A stretch of 64,000 bases of DNA from Stagnimonas sp040386395 (GTDB lineage Bacteria > Pseudomonadota > Gammaproteobacteria > Nevskiales > Nevskiaceae). The DNA is taken from positions 1 through 64,000 of the forward strand of contig JAZKFO010000025.1 in the NCBI GenBank assembly GCA_040386395.1. Direction: 5' to 3'. Positions 26,905 through 36,175 of this stretch are shown here, piece by piece. Within the stretch, counting starts at the first letter, position 1; each line of letters opens with the position of its first letter. The translations under genes were made by a program, and so were the position numbers. Under the pieces are notes generated by a model. That model was not told the DNA's origin. It did not search any database and saw nothing but the letters and a program-made list of their open reading frames with translations.

Positions 26905-27688
26905 CTTTTGCCCGCTTGATGGCGTAGCTCATCAAGCCCGGCAGATGCCGCTTGATGCGCACGAAGAGTGCCTCCTTGGCGCCGATCAGCGCCTCTTCGC
27001 GGCCCGCCGCGACGGCTGCCCAGATTTGTCTGGCGCACTCGGCAGGCGCTATGCCGCTGAGCTGGCCATCGTCCATCAGCCCGTGCTTGCCGCCATCGCC
27101 GGTGATGGCATTGAGCGAGACATTGGTCTTGATGTAGCCGGGGCAGATCAGCGTCACCTGCACGCCCTCGCGCCACACCTCGGCGCGCAGCGCATCGTAG
27201 AAACCATGCAGCGCATGCTTGGCCGCCGCATAGCCTGAGCGCAGCGGCGTGCCGACGTAACCCACGACGCTGCTGATGGTGACGATGTGGCCTGCCTTGC
27301 GCGCGACCATGCCCGGCAGCAGCGCCTTGGTGAGTGCGACGCAGGCGAAGAAATCCAGCTCCAGGATGCGGCGATACACCGCCATCTCGGTTTGCAGCAC
27401 CGTGCTGCGCTGGCTGATGCCGGCGTTGTTGACCAGGACGTCGATGGGGCCAAAGAACGTCGCTGCCTTCCTTGCCGCCTGGTCGGCATCGAAGTCCGTC
27501 AGATCCAGCGGCAGCACCGCCACGTTCTGGGGGTTCGCGCAGGCGTTTTTCACACGCTGCAATTCCGTCTCACGACGCGCGCTCAGCACCAGCTTCGCGC
27601 CAGCCGCAGAGGCCGCCACCGCCATCGCCTCGCCAATGCCACTGCTGGCACCGGTGATCCACACCACCTTGTCTTTGAGTTGATTCAT
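26897..27688 (-). CDS. SDR family NAD(P)-dependent oxidoreductase
   Basis: 263-residue classical short-chain dehydrogenase. The cofactor motif TGASSGIG is at residues 12-19 and NNAG near residue 87. The catalytic serine lies in VTISSVVG, with YAAAK (Y153, K157) completing the active site. The basic SARRE after strand 2 suggests NADP(H). The C-terminal tail is basic (KRHLPGLMSYAIKRAKV), as in SDRs associated with membranes or lipids of the DHRS7B-like group; the substrate is unknown. ATG 27688 is preceded by GGGCAGGA. It follows the aldolase terminator and is separately transcribed or read through. Confidence 0.88.
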   Translation of the reverse strand: MNQLKDKVVWITGASSGIGEAMAVAASAAGAKLVLSARRETELQRVKNACANPQNVAVLPLDLTDFDADQAARKAATFFGPIDVLVNNAGISQRSTVLQTEMAVYRRILELDFFACVALTKALLPGMVARKAGHIVTISSVVGYVGTPLRSGYAAAKHALHGFYDALRAEVWREGVQVTLICPGYIKTNVSLNAITGDGGKHGLMDDGQLSGIAPAECARQIWAAVAAGREEALIGAKEALFVRIKRHLPGLMSYAIKRAKVT

Positions 27689-27718
27689 ATCCTGCCCCTT
27701 GAGTGTGCTGCCCATAAA

Positions 27719-27743
27719 AAAGCCCGCTGCGTGAGCGGGCTTT
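27719..27743 (-). terminator. Intrinsic terminator after the aldolase gene
   Basis: Stem of 10 bases, AAAGCCCGCT / AGCGGGCTTT, with a 5-base loop. The run of six A residues at 27716-27721 becomes a U-tract on the minus-strand transcript. It is 15 bases beyond the aldolase stop codon at 27758. Confidence 0.85.
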
Positions 27744-27757
27744 GATCGCTGCAAAAA

Positions 27758-28768
27758 CTACTTCTCCAGCGACTCGCTCCAAAGACCCTGTGCAGCCAGG
27801 CCATTCATCTTGGCGCGGTGCAGGTGGGCGGCCTTGCCGGCTTCGACATTGCTGCCGCCCCAGGCCTTGAGGGCTGCGGCTTGCAGGGCGCGGCCGTAGC
27901 TGAAGGTGAGGCCCCAGGTGAAGCCGCCGAGCTTGTTCATCGCATCGAGGTGGGCGGTGGCGAGCACATCGCTCTGACCGCCGGAGAGGAAGGCGATGCC
28001 GGGCACGGCAATCGGCACGCGGCGCTTGAGCACGCGCAGGGTGGCAGCGGCCACTTCTTCAACGCTGTTCTGCTCGTCGCACAACGCACCCGGCACCACC
28101 ATGTTGGGCTTGAGGATCATGCCTTCGAGCAGCACGCCCTGCGCGCCAAGCTCGCCGAACACGGCATCGAGCACCACGTCGGTCACTTCTTCGCAGACTT
28201 CGATCGAATGGTCGCCGTCCATCAGCACTTCGGGCTCCACGATCGGCACGATGCCGGCTTCCTGGCAGAGGATGGCGTAGCGCGCCAGCGCATGGGCGTT
28301 GACGTGGATGGCGTAGTCGCTCGGCGCCTCGTCGTTGATGGCAATGACCGCGCGCCACTTGGCAAAACGCGCACCGGCGGCGTGGTATTTGGCGAGGCGC
28401 TCGCGCAGGCCGTCTAAGCCTTCGGTGATCGTCTCCTCATTGCCGCCACCGGCGAGCGGCTGCGCGCCCTTGTCCACCTTGATGCCAGGGATCACGCCCT
28501 TGCTGGTCAGCAGCTCGGAGAACGTGGGGCCGGCGAGCGACTTCTGGAACAGGGTCTCTTCAAACAGGATGACGCCGCTGGTGTGCTGCTCGAAGCCGGG
28601 CGTGGTGAACAGCATGTCGCGGTAAGCCTGGCGATTGGGCTCGGTGTTCTCGACATTGATCTTATCGAAGCGCTTCTTGATGGTGCCGGTGGACTCGTCA
28701 GCGGCGAGCAGGCCTTTGCCTTTGGCAACCATGGCAAGGGCAATATCGTTCAGGACTTTTTCGTTCAA
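27758..28768 (-). CDS. Class I fructose-bisphosphate aldolase (TTG start)
   Basis: 336-residue Schiff-base aldolase of the eukaryote-like class I family, cleaving fructose 1,6-bisphosphate in glycolysis/gluconeogenesis. It carries GLLAADESTGTIKKRF (Asp24), GVILFEETLF, FAKWRAV (Lys137), PIVEPEVLMDGDHS and the Schiff-base Lys220 in GMILKPNMV, followed by FLSGGQSDV. No ATG or GTG lies in the expected place; TTG 28768, with GAGG seven bases upstream, gives the family's normal N-terminus. Metabolically it would work with PurF-independent central carbon genes elsewhere; here it stands alone, with a terminator downstream. Confidence 0.93.
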   Translation of the reverse strand: MNEKVLNDIALAMVAKGKGLLAADESTGTIKKRFDKINVENTEPNRQAYRDMLFTTPGFEQHTSGVILFEETLFQKSLAGPTFSELLTSKGVIPGIKVDKGAQPLAGGGNEETITEGLDGLRERLAKYHAAGARFAKWRAVIAINDEAPSDYAIHVNAHALARYAILCQEAGIVPIVEPEVLMDGDHSIEVCEEVTDVVLDAVFGELGAQGVLLEGMILKPNMVVPGALCDEQNSVEEVAAATLRVLKRRVPIAVPGIAFLSGGQSDVLATAHLDAMNKLGGFTWGLTFSYGRALQAAALKAWGGSNVEAGKAAHLHRAKMNGLAAQGLWSESLEK

Positions 28769-28953
28769 GGGCAACCTCGTGGGTAATCGGTGGGCGTTCG
28801 GTTCGGCGCGGAGTTTATCGTCTGGACAGGCCTTAAAGCCAGACGAGCAGGGCCCCGCAGGCGGTGGGGAAAAATGCCCCCGGCACCGCCAGAGGCATGG
28901 CGATGCGGAATAATCCGGCCATACCAAGAACAACAGTTGTCGAGGAGCCTGAC

Positions 28954-30405
28954 GTGAAAAACACCCATCCCCTGGCGGCGCTGGTCGCCGCCACGCTCGC
29001 ACTGAGCGCCTGCGGCGGCGACAGCCCGCTGAGCCGCAACGGCCCCATCACCGTGCCGCCGCCGGTCAACACGCCGGAGCCGCCGCTCGCCGCCACGCCA
29101 AAAGCCACCTGCGGCCCCGGCTCGCGCCCCGAACCCGGCATGCAGGGCCGCATCCCGCGCGAGGCGGTCGAAAGCGGTGCCGTCGCCGACGGTTACACCT
29201 GCAATACCCAGATGGTGGGTGCCTATCAAACGCCGAACATGGTCGGCACCGTCGGCGGCTTCAAGGTTGAGCGCTACGTCGATGCCAGCGGCAACGACTG
29301 CGCCTACTACGACACCACCCTGCTCTACCCCACCAATGCGACGGGGGTGGAGTCCGGCGTCAACGTGATGGACATGTCCGACCCCACCAATCCGCGCATG
29401 ACTGCGCGCCTGGTCACCCCGGCGATGAACTCGCCGCACGAGTCGGTGGTGGTGAGCAAGGAGCGCGGCGTGCTGGCCGCCGTGCTCGGCAACCCGGCCT
29501 TCGGCCCCGGTGTGGTGGATGTGTATGACCTCGCCCCGGACTGCCGCAACCCGGTGCTCAAGGCCTCGCTGCCGGTCGGCAACTTCGGCCACGAGAGCGG
29601 CTTCTCGCCCGATGGCAAGACTTTCTACGCCGCATGGACGGCCGGCCCCGCCGTCACCGCCATTGACCTGACCAACCTCAACCTGCCGACGCCACTGGGC
29701 GTGATGCAGCTCAACTCGCATGGCCTCTCGCTCAGCAATGACGGCAACCGCGCCTACATGGCGGGTTCCGGCGACGACGCGGGCCTGCTGGTGGTCGATG
29801 TGTCCGACTTCCAGTCCCGCAAGGCCAACCCGCAGGGCCGTGTCATCTCGCGTTTGACCTGGGACACCATCACCATCCCGCAGAACGCCATTCCCATCAC
29901 CATCAAGGGCAAGCCTTATCTGGTGGAGATCGACGAGTACTCCAGCAACGGCGGTAGTGTTGCCGCCCACGGCACCACTGTGGGTGCGGGGCGAATGATC
30001 GACATCAGCGACGAGACCAAGCCGCGCGTGGTCTCCAATCTGCGGCTCGAAGTGCATCAGCCGGAAAACCGCGCCGCGATTGCCAATGACCCCGGTGCGC
30101 AGAACCCGACACAGGGCTATGCCGGCCACTACTGCAATGTGCCTTCGCGTGTCGACCCCACCATCGTCGCGTGCAGCATGATCATGTCGGGCCTGCGCAT
30201 CTTCGACATCCGCGACCCGGCCAACCCGAAGGAGGTCGCCTACTTCGTCGCCCCCGTCCGCGAGCGTCCGGCAGCCGGCTTCTTCGAGGCCAGCAACTGG
30301 GCCATGTCCAGCCCCAGCTTCGTGCCGGAACGCAAGGAGATCTGGTACTCCGACGGCTACAACGGCTTCTTCGTGGTGCGCGTCACCAACGACATGTGGA
30401 AGTAG
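28954..30405 (+). CDS. LVIVD-repeat lipoprotein
   Basis: 483-residue exported protein starting at GTG 28954 behind GAGG (28942-28945). The signal ends in the lipobox LSAC, so it is a predicted lipoprotein with Cys at about residue 20. From about residue 100 it contains at least five LVIVD-type repeats, for example GVNVMDMSDPTNPRM, GVVDVYDLAPDCRNP, LLVVDVSDFQSRKANP, GRMIDISDETKPRVV and LRIFDIRDPANPKEV, which build a beta-propeller. Such proteins are surface-exposed or periplasmic and mostly uncharacterised. The last codons overlap the start of the next gene, a polytopic membrane protein, by 10 bases, which suggests a functional pair. Confidence 0.85.
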   Translation: MKNTHPLAALVAATLALSACGGDSPLSRNGPITVPPPVNTPEPPLAATPKATCGPGSRPEPGMQGRIPREAVESGAVADGYTCNTQMVGAYQTPNMVGTVGGFKVERYVDASGNDCAYYDTTLLYPTNATGVESGVNVMDMSDPTNPRMTARLVTPAMNSPHESVVVSKERGVLAAVLGNPAFGPGVVDVYDLAPDCRNPVLKASLPVGNFGHESGFSPDGKTFYAAWTAGPAVTAIDLTNLNLPTPLGVMQLNSHGLSLSNDGNRAYMAGSGDDAGLLVVDVSDFQSRKANPQGRVISRLTWDTITIPQNAIPITIKGKPYLVEIDEYSSNGGSVAAHGTTVGAGRMIDISDETKPRVVSNLRLEVHQPENRAAIANDPGAQNPTQGYAGHYCNVPSRVDPTIVACSMIMSGLRIFDIRDPANPKEVAYFVAPVRERPAAGFFEASNWAMSSPSFVPERKEIWYSDGYNGFFVVRVTNDMWK

Positions 30406-31841
30406 TCCGCCTCGCCCGCCGGGGAGCGGCACTCGCGGGCTTCGCGCTGCCGCTGGCCGCCCAGGCGCACTCCTTCGGCCGCAGCTACAACCTGCCGGTG
30501 CCGCTCTGGCTCTATGCCTGGGGTGCGGCGGCAGCCCTGCTGTTGTCTTTCGTCCTGATCGCCTGGTTCTTCACCACCGCACACCCGTCGGGCGGCACTG
30601 CAAGCGCTGCGCTGCCGCAGCGCTTCACGCAACTCGCCCGGCGCCTGCGCCCCCTGCTGCGCCTCGCCAGCGTGGGCCTGTTGCTGCTCGCCATCGCCAC
30701 CGGGCTGCTCGGCAGCGGCGATGCCTATCGCAACTTCAACATGACCTGGTTCTGGATCGTGTTCGTGCTGGGCCTCGCCTATCTCACGGTGCTGCTGGGT
30801 GATGTCTATGCCGAGACCAATCCCTGGGCGGTGCTGGCGGCGGCGGTGGATCGCCTCTGGCCACGCTTCACGGCGGGCCGCCTGCGCTACCCCGCCGCAC
30901 TCGCCTACTGGCCCGCGCTGGCCCTGTATGCGGGCTTCATCTGGATCGAGCTGTTCGGCCGCACCAATCCGTATTCACTCTCGCTTTGGTTGATTGCATA
31001 CACCGCCATCAATCTCGCGGGCGTCTGGCTGTTCGGCGCGCGCGACTGGTTTCGGTATGGCGAGTTCTTCGCGGTGTTCCTGCGGCTGCTGGGCCTGATG
31101 GCCCCGCTGCATGTGGAGAACAGCCGTCTGTGCTGGCGACTGCCTTTCGCCGGCCTGCTGGCCGCGCGGGCCGAGCAAGGCAGCCTGCTCGTGTTCGTGC
31201 TGTTCATGCTCTCGTCCACCGCCTTCGACGGCCTGCATGCGACCGTGCCCTGGTTCCAGGTGTTCTGGAGCGAGCCGCTCGCCGGGCTGCGCGCGCTGGC
31301 GGGCACGCACCCCACCGAGGCCTACTTGAAGCTGCGCAGCATCCACCTGGGCTTCGAGTCGCTGAGCCTGCTGCTGTCACCGCTGCTGTATCTGGCCGCC
31401 TATCTCGCCTGTCTGGCCGTCGCCAAGATGCTGCTGAAAAGCCCGATACGGCTGAGCGAACTGGCACTGCGCTTTGCCTTCAGCCTGCTGCCCATCGCCT
31501 TCGTCTACCACTTCACGCACTACTTCACGCTGCTGCTGACGCAGGGGCCGGCGGCACTGGCGCTGCTCTCCGACCCCTTCGGCCTGGGCTGGGACCTGTT
31601 CGGCACCGCACGCTGGGGCCGCCCCCTGCTGCCCGACATGGCCTGGGTCTGGCACAGCCAGGTCGGGCTGATCCTGTTCGGGCATGTGGCCAGCGTGGCC
31701 CTCGCACACCTCGATGCTGTGCAACAGTTCGGCAACCGGCGCGATGCTTTCATCAGCCAGCTGCCCATGCTGTTGCTGATGATGGCGTTCACGGTGGCCG
31801 GGCTGTGGATCCTCGCGCAGCCGCTGCAAGGCGGCGCTTAG
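30396..31841 (+). CDS. Polytopic inner-membrane protein coupled to the LVIVD lipoprotein
   Basis: About 481 residues, with GTG 30396 as the most likely start. It begins with a signal-like segment (ALAGFALPLAAQAHSFG) and then has about ten hydrophobic membrane spans, including LWLYAWGAAAALLLSFVLIA, FWIVFVLGLAYLTVLL and MLLLMMAFTVAGLWILAQP. The N-terminal AHSFGRSYNLPVPLWLY pattern recalls a family of uncharacterised membrane proteins often labelled fenitrothion hydrolase in databases; I recall this from memory and cannot confirm it, and the label says little about the natural role. No catalytic motif is evident. No clear Shine-Dalgarno is visible, consistent with coupling to the upstream stop 10 bases inside the gene. 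Confidence 0.75.
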   Translation: MEVVRLARRGAALAGFALPLAAQAHSFGRSYNLPVPLWLYAWGAAAALLLSFVLIAWFFTTAHPSGGTASAALPQRFTQLARRLRPLLRLASVGLLLLAIATGLLGSGDAYRNFNMTWFWIVFVLGLAYLTVLLGDVYAETNPWAVLAAAVDRLWPRFTAGRLRYPAALAYWPALALYAGFIWIELFGRTNPYSLSLWLIAYTAINLAGVWLFGARDWFRYGEFFAVFLRLLGLMAPLHVENSRLCWRLPFAGLLAARAEQGSLLVFVLFMLSSTAFDGLHATVPWFQVFWSEPLAGLRALAGTHPTEAYLKLRSIHLGFESLSLLLSPLLYLAAYLACLAVAKMLLKSPIRLSELALRFAFSLLPIAFVYHFTHYFTLLLTQGPAALALLSDPFGLGWDLFGTARWGRPLLPDMAWVWHSQVGLILFGHVASVALAHLDAVQQFGNRRDAFISQLPMLLLMMAFTVAGLWILAQPLQGGA

Positions 31842-31937
31842 GTCAATTTTTCTGCCCTGGCTGTCGGCCAGGCGACAGCCGCTGCCGACCGGCCTCGGCA
31901 TGATGAGCGCACCATCAACCCCACAGACGAGCACCCC

Positions 31938-32435
31938 ATGCGCAGCGAAGCCCAGTTTCTCGCCGAATACGCGGTCAGCCACCAGAACCCCAGCAACCAG
32001 ATCGTTCACATGATCTGCGTGCCGGTGATCTTCATCGCCAGCATCGCCCTGCTCTGGCTGCTGCCGGTCGGCCGCTTCATTCCGGGCGTGCCGGCTGACA
32101 TCGCGCCCTATATCAATGTCGCCACCCTCAGCCTGATCCCGGCGCTTTATCTGTATGCACGGATGTCGGCCCATGCCCTGCTGGTCGGCAGCCTCTGGCT
32201 GGCACTCAGCTTCGCGCTGACGCTGGCAGGTCTGAAGGCCAATCTGCCGGTGGGCTGGATTGCCGCCGCCAGCTGGGTCGCCGCCTGGGCCGCGCAGTTC
32301 TGGGGCCACCATGTGGAAGGGGCCAAGCCCTCCTTCGCCGATGACCTGGTGTTCCTGCTGGTCGGCCCGCTGTTCGTGCAGCAAAAGCTCAACCGCCTGC
32401 TCGCCACCGGCTCGATGCAGAAGCACAGCCACTGA
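31938..32435 (+). CDS. Mpo1-like (DUF962) membrane protein
   Basis: 165-residue protein of the DUF962/Mpo1 family. The diagnostic histidine motifs are SHQNPSNQIVHMICVP near the N-terminus and AQFWGHHVEGAKPSF around residue 125, with four hydrophobic spans between and around them. Yeast Mpo1 is an iron-dependent dioxygenase that alpha-oxidises 2-hydroxy fatty acids; whether bacterial members do the same is not established here. Its stop and the start of the Crp/Fnr regulator share one base (TGATG), so the two are likely co-expressed. Confidence 0.88.
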   Translation: MRSEAQFLAEYAVSHQNPSNQIVHMICVPVIFIASIALLWLLPVGRFIPGVPADIAPYINVATLSLIPALYLYARMSAHALLVGSLWLALSFALTLAGLKANLPVGWIAAASWVAAWAAQFWGHHVEGAKPSFADDLVFLLVGPLFVQQKLNRLLATGSMQKHSH

Positions 32436-33118
32436 TGAGCGACGAGGCCCTGCTGTGGAGCCGCCTCTGGCTCGATGACGCACCGCAGGGTCTCAATGCC
32501 GCACTCGCTGACAGCGCCCGCCTGCGGCGCCTGCACGATGGCGAGCTGCTCTACGCCAAGGGCGATATCGCCAGCGGCCTGATCGGCGTGAAGCGCGGGC
32601 TGATCCGCAATGTGCATCTGGGCAGCGATGGCCGAGAGCTGCTGTTTGGTCTCTTCGGCCCCGGCAGCTGGTTCGGCGAAATCTCCCTGTTCGACGATGC
32701 CCCTCGCCCGCTGCATGCCTATGCGATGGGCGAGACCGAGGTGCTGCTGGTGCCGAGTGCGGCCTTTCATGCCGCACTCGAAGCGCATCCGCAGGGCTAT
32801 CGGCATTTCGCCCGCGTGCTCTGCCGCAAGCTGCGGGTGGCTTTCGAGGTGCTCGAAGACCAGACCCAGCCCCTGGGCCTGCGTCTTGCCAAGCGCCTGC
32901 TCGACCTCGCCGCCGTCTACGGCGAGCCGACCGCCGAGGGCCTCTGGCTGAAACTGCCGCTGCCGCAGGAAGACCTCGCCCGCATGCTGGCCGCGACGCG
33001 CCAGAGCATCAACAAGGAACTGCGCGCCCTCACCGCCGACGGCCTGGTGGCGGTGAAGGGCGGGCGTCTGCTGCTGCGCGACGTGGAAAATCTCAAACGG
33101 CGGGTCGGCGCACCTTGA
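32435..33118 (+). CDS. Crp/Fnr family transcriptional regulator
   Basis: 227-residue regulator. The N-terminal cyclic-nucleotide-binding beta-barrel (about residues 25-125) has GSDGRELLFGLFGPGSWFGE, where the FGE in the phosphate-binding cassette region is family-typical. A long dimerisation helix precedes a C-terminal winged helix at about residues 180-215 (LPQEDLARMLAATRQSINKE). No N-terminal cysteine cluster is present, so it is not an oxygen-sensing FNR. The effector and targets are unknown. It is coupled to the Mpo1-like gene by a one-base overlap and its 3' end overlaps the convergent RND gene by 26 bases. Confidence 0.9.
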   Translation: MSDEALLWSRLWLDDAPQGLNAALADSARLRRLHDGELLYAKGDIASGLIGVKRGLIRNVHLGSDGRELLFGLFGPGSWFGEISLFDDAPRPLHAYAMGETEVLLVPSAAFHAALEAHPQGYRHFARVLCRKLRVAFEVLEDQTQPLGLRLAKRLLDLAAVYGEPTAEGLWLKLPLPQEDLARMLAATRQSINKELRALTADGLVAVKGGRLLLRDVENLKRRVGAP

Positions 33119-36100
33119 ACCAGGCGGCGTAGAGCGCGGGCAGGAAGGTCATGGTCAGCAGTGTCGCCACAAACAGACCACCCATCAGCGAGATCGCGGC
33201 AGGCCCGTAGAACACGCTGCGGGTGAGCGGAATCAGCGCCAATATCGCCGCCGCCGCCGTCAGCATGATCGGCCTCGCACGCCGCACCGCGCTCTCGACG
33301 ATGGCGGTCCAGGGATCGAAGCCCTCCTTGATGTCCTGCTCGATCTGGTCGACCAGAATCACCGAGTTGCGCATGATGATGCCGGAGAGCGCGATCACGC
33401 CCAGCAGTGCGACGAAGCCGAACGGTGTCTGGGTGGCGAGCAGGGCGAAGGCCGCACCGATCACGCCCAGCGGCGCGGTGAGATACACCAGCATGGTGCG
33501 GCCGAAGTGCTGCAACTGGATCATCAGCAGCAGCAGGATGATCACCACCATCTTCGGCATCTCGGCGTTGATGGAATCGTTGGCGATCTTGCTGGCCTCC
33601 AAGGGCCCTGCGATGCCGATGCTGTAGCCCTCCGGCAGGCGTGACTTGATGTCGTCCAGCTGGGCGTCGATGGCCATCGACACATCGGGCGACTGCACAC
33701 CGGGTGTGACCTCCGCCTGGATGGTGATGGCCCACTGCCGGTCTCGGCGCCAGAGCACGCCCGGCTCGAAGCCGGGGGTGGCCTTGCCGAATTGCGAGAA
33801 CGGCACCGAGACGCCGTACTGCGTCGGCATGTAGGCATCCTTCAGGCTGCCGAGACTGTCGCGTTCTTCCAGCGGCTGGCGGGCGACGATCTGGATGTCG
33901 CGGTTGCGCTCGCGGTAGTTGCCGATGGGCGTGCCGCTGAGGATGGTATTGCCCGCGCCGCGCACGTCGTTGCTGGTGATGCCGAGCAGGCGCAGCTTTT
34001 CCTGGTCGGCGTCGATGTTCATGGTCGCAATCGGCTCGTGCCAGTTGTCATGCACGTTGTGGGTATGCGGGTTGGCACGCACCACGGCCTTCACCTCTTC
34101 GGTGAGCTGCCGCACCACTGCGGGGTCGGCCCCCTGCACGCGGAACTGCACCGACCAGCCGGTGGGCGGTCCATTGGGCAGGCGGTCGAGCTTGCCGCGC
34201 ACTTCGGGGAAGTCCTCCTTCAGCCAGCCGCTGATGCGCTTCTTGAGCACTTCGCGGCCTTCGAGATCCTTCGACACCACCATGAACTGCGCGAAGTTGG
34301 TGTGGTTGAGCTGCTGGTCGAGCGGCAGGAAGAAACGCGGGCTACCGACGCCGACATAGGCGACGTAATCAACCACGTCCTCGTCCTTGGCGAGCTTCGC
34401 CTCCATGCGCTTGACGATGTTCTCGCTGGCCTGGTAGCTGCTGCCCTCCGGCAGCCAGAGATCCACCAGCAGTTCGAGCCGGGTCGAGTCCGGGAAGAAC
34501 TGCTTGGGGATGAACTTGAAGCTGGCGATGCCCGCCACGAACAGCACCACCGTGAACACGATCATGGTCCAGCGGAACCGCACGCACCAGTCGATGATGC
34601 CGCGCAGGCGGCGGTAGTTGGGCGTGTCGTACAGCTCGTGCTGCTGGCCGTCGGGCAGCTTGTGTTCCTTCAGCAGGTGGAAGCCAATGTAGGGCGTGAT
34701 GTAGACCGAGGCGAGCCAGCTCACCATGAGTGCAATGCCGATCACCTGGAACATGGTGGTGACGTACTCGCCCGACGAGGACTTGGCGATGCCGACCGGC
34801 AGAAAGCCCACCGCCGTGATGAGCGTGCCGGTGAGCATGGGGAAGGCGGTGGAGCTGTAGGCAAAGCTCGCGGCCTTCAGCTTGTCGTAGCCCTCCTCCA
34901 GCTTGCGCGCCATCATTTCCACCGAAATCATCGCGTCGTCCACCAGGAGGCCGAGTGCCAGCACCAGCGCGCCGAGCGAGATTTTCTGTAACTGGATGCC
35001 GAGCGCATCCATGATGAGAAAGGTGACGGCCAGCACCATCGGGATGGTCAGTGCCACCACCAGCCCGGTGCGGAAACCGAGCGAAAGGAAGCTCACCACC
35101 ATCACGATCACCACCGCCTCGACCAGGGCCTTGACGAAGCCGCCGACGGCCTGGTCCACCACCTGGGGCTGGTCGGTGAACTGGCGGATTTCGATGCCGA
35201 CCGGGAACGCCGCCTTCAGCCGCGCGCTGGCAATCTCCAACCCCTTGCCGACATGCAGCACATTGGCCTCGTTGCGCATGACGATGCCGATCGCCATCGC
35301 CTCCTTGCCCTGGTGCCTGATCTTGCTGCGCGGCGGGTCCTCGAAGCCGCGCGTGACGGTGGCGAAGTCGCCGATGCGGATGCTCTGCTCACCCGCTCGT
35401 ATGCGGGTGTTCTCGATCTCTTTCACCGAGTCGTAGTGGCCGGCCACCCGCACGAAAATCGCCTGCTGGTCGGTGTTGAGCACCCCCGCCGGCGTCATGG
35501 TGTTGTAGCCGGCGAGAGCCGCCTGCAACTGCTGGAAACTGATGCCCAGCTGGGCGAACTTGCGGTAGCTGAACTCGATGAAGATCTTCTCGTCCTGCGC
35601 GCCCAGGATCTCGACCTTTTCGACGCCCGGTACCTGCAGGAAACCGCCGCGCGCCTGGTCCACGTAGTCGCGCAACTCGCCGTAGCTGAAGCCATCGGCG
35701 GTGAACGAATACATGGCGATGTAGGTGTCGCCGAACTCGTCGTTGAAGAAGGGGCCGATCAGATTGTTGGGCAGCGTGCCGCGCACGTCGCTGACTTTCT
35801 TGCGCACCTGGTACCAGACGTTGCGCACTTCCTTGGCGGGCGTCTCTTCGCGCACGAACACCAGCACGGCGGCTTCGCCGGGCTTGGCGTAGCTCTGGAT
35901 CTTGTCCAGCCAGGGGGTTTCCTGCAGCTTGGCTTCGAGCGGGTCCACCACCTGGGTCGCCATCTCGGCGGCGGTGGCACCCGGCCAGTAGGCGCGCACC
36001 ACCATCACCCGAAACGTGAAATCGGGGTCTTCCTTCTGCCCCAGTTTCAGGTACGAGAGCACACCCGCGAGCATCAGCAGCACGATGATGAAGCGGGTGA

Positions 36101-36164
36101 AATTGCCGTGCTCGATGGCCCAGCGGGAGAGGTTGAAACCAGATCTCAAATCGGGCATCTGCAT
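33093..36164 (-). CDS. RND efflux transporter permease
   Basis: 1023-residue resistance-nodulation-division pump with the usual two-fold layout: TM1 (RFIIVLLMLAGVLSYLKL), a large periplasmic loop, TM2-6, TM7, a second loop and TM8-12. The proton-relay aspartate pair is visible in LALGLLVDDAMISVEMMARK in TM4. The WPGATAAEM region near residue 60 and the length match the AcrB/HAE superfamily (hydrophobe/amphiphile efflux type) rather than heavy-metal CusA proteins. It lies 11 bases after its adaptor gene. No outer-membrane TolC/OprM factor is encoded nearby, so the pump probably borrows one from elsewhere. Substrate unknown. Confidence 0.93.
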   Translation of the reverse strand: MQMPDLRSGFNLSRWAIEHGNFTRFIIVLLMLAGVLSYLKLGQKEDPDFTFRVMVVRAYWPGATAAEMATQVVDPLEAKLQETPWLDKIQSYAKPGEAAVLVFVREETPAKEVRNVWYQVRKKVSDVRGTLPNNLIGPFFNDEFGDTYIAMYSFTADGFSYGELRDYVDQARGGFLQVPGVEKVEILGAQDEKIFIEFSYRKFAQLGISFQQLQAALAGYNTMTPAGVLNTDQQAIFVRVAGHYDSVKEIENTRIRAGEQSIRIGDFATVTRGFEDPPRSKIRHQGKEAMAIGIVMRNEANVLHVGKGLEIASARLKAAFPVGIEIRQFTDQPQVVDQAVGGFVKALVEAVVIVMVVSFLSLGFRTGLVVALTIPMVLAVTFLIMDALGIQLQKISLGALVLALGLLVDDAMISVEMMARKLEEGYDKLKAASFAYSSTAFPMLTGTLITAVGFLPVGIAKSSSGEYVTTMFQVIGIALMVSWLASVYITPYIGFHLLKEHKLPDGQQHELYDTPNYRRLRGIIDWCVRFRWTMIVFTVVLFVAGIASFKFIPKQFFPDSTRLELLVDLWLPEGSSYQASENIVKRMEAKLAKDEDVVDYVAYVGVGSPRFFLPLDQQLNHTNFAQFMVVSKDLEGREVLKKRISGWLKEDFPEVRGKLDRLPNGPPTGWSVQFRVQGADPAVVRQLTEEVKAVVRANPHTHNVHDNWHEPIATMNIDADQEKLRLLGITSNDVRGAGNTILSGTPIGNYRERNRDIQIVARQPLEERDSLGSLKDAYMPTQYGVSVPFSQFGKATPGFEPGVLWRRDRQWAITIQAEVTPGVQSPDVSMAIDAQLDDIKSRLPEGYSIGIAGPLEASKIANDSINAEMPKMVVIILLLLMIQLQHFGRTMLVYLTAPLGVIGAAFALLATQTPFGFVALLGVIALSGIIMRNSVILVDQIEQDIKEGFDPWTAIVESAVRRARPIMLTAAAAILALIPLTRSVFYGPAAISLMGGLFVATLLTMTFLPALYAAWFKVRRPAV

Positions 36165-36175
36165 GGCCGTGTGCC

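Noticed and set aside
28765..30432. 555-codon minus-strand open frame opposite the LVIVD lipoprotein gene
   Set aside because: Gly/Ala/His/Arg-rich product without recognisable features; the plus strand has a signal peptide, lipobox and repeats.
31859..31880. Hairpin GGCTGTC-N8-GACAGCC after the polytopic membrane protein gene
   Set aside because: No U-tract follows it on the plus strand, so it does not qualify as an intrinsic terminator.
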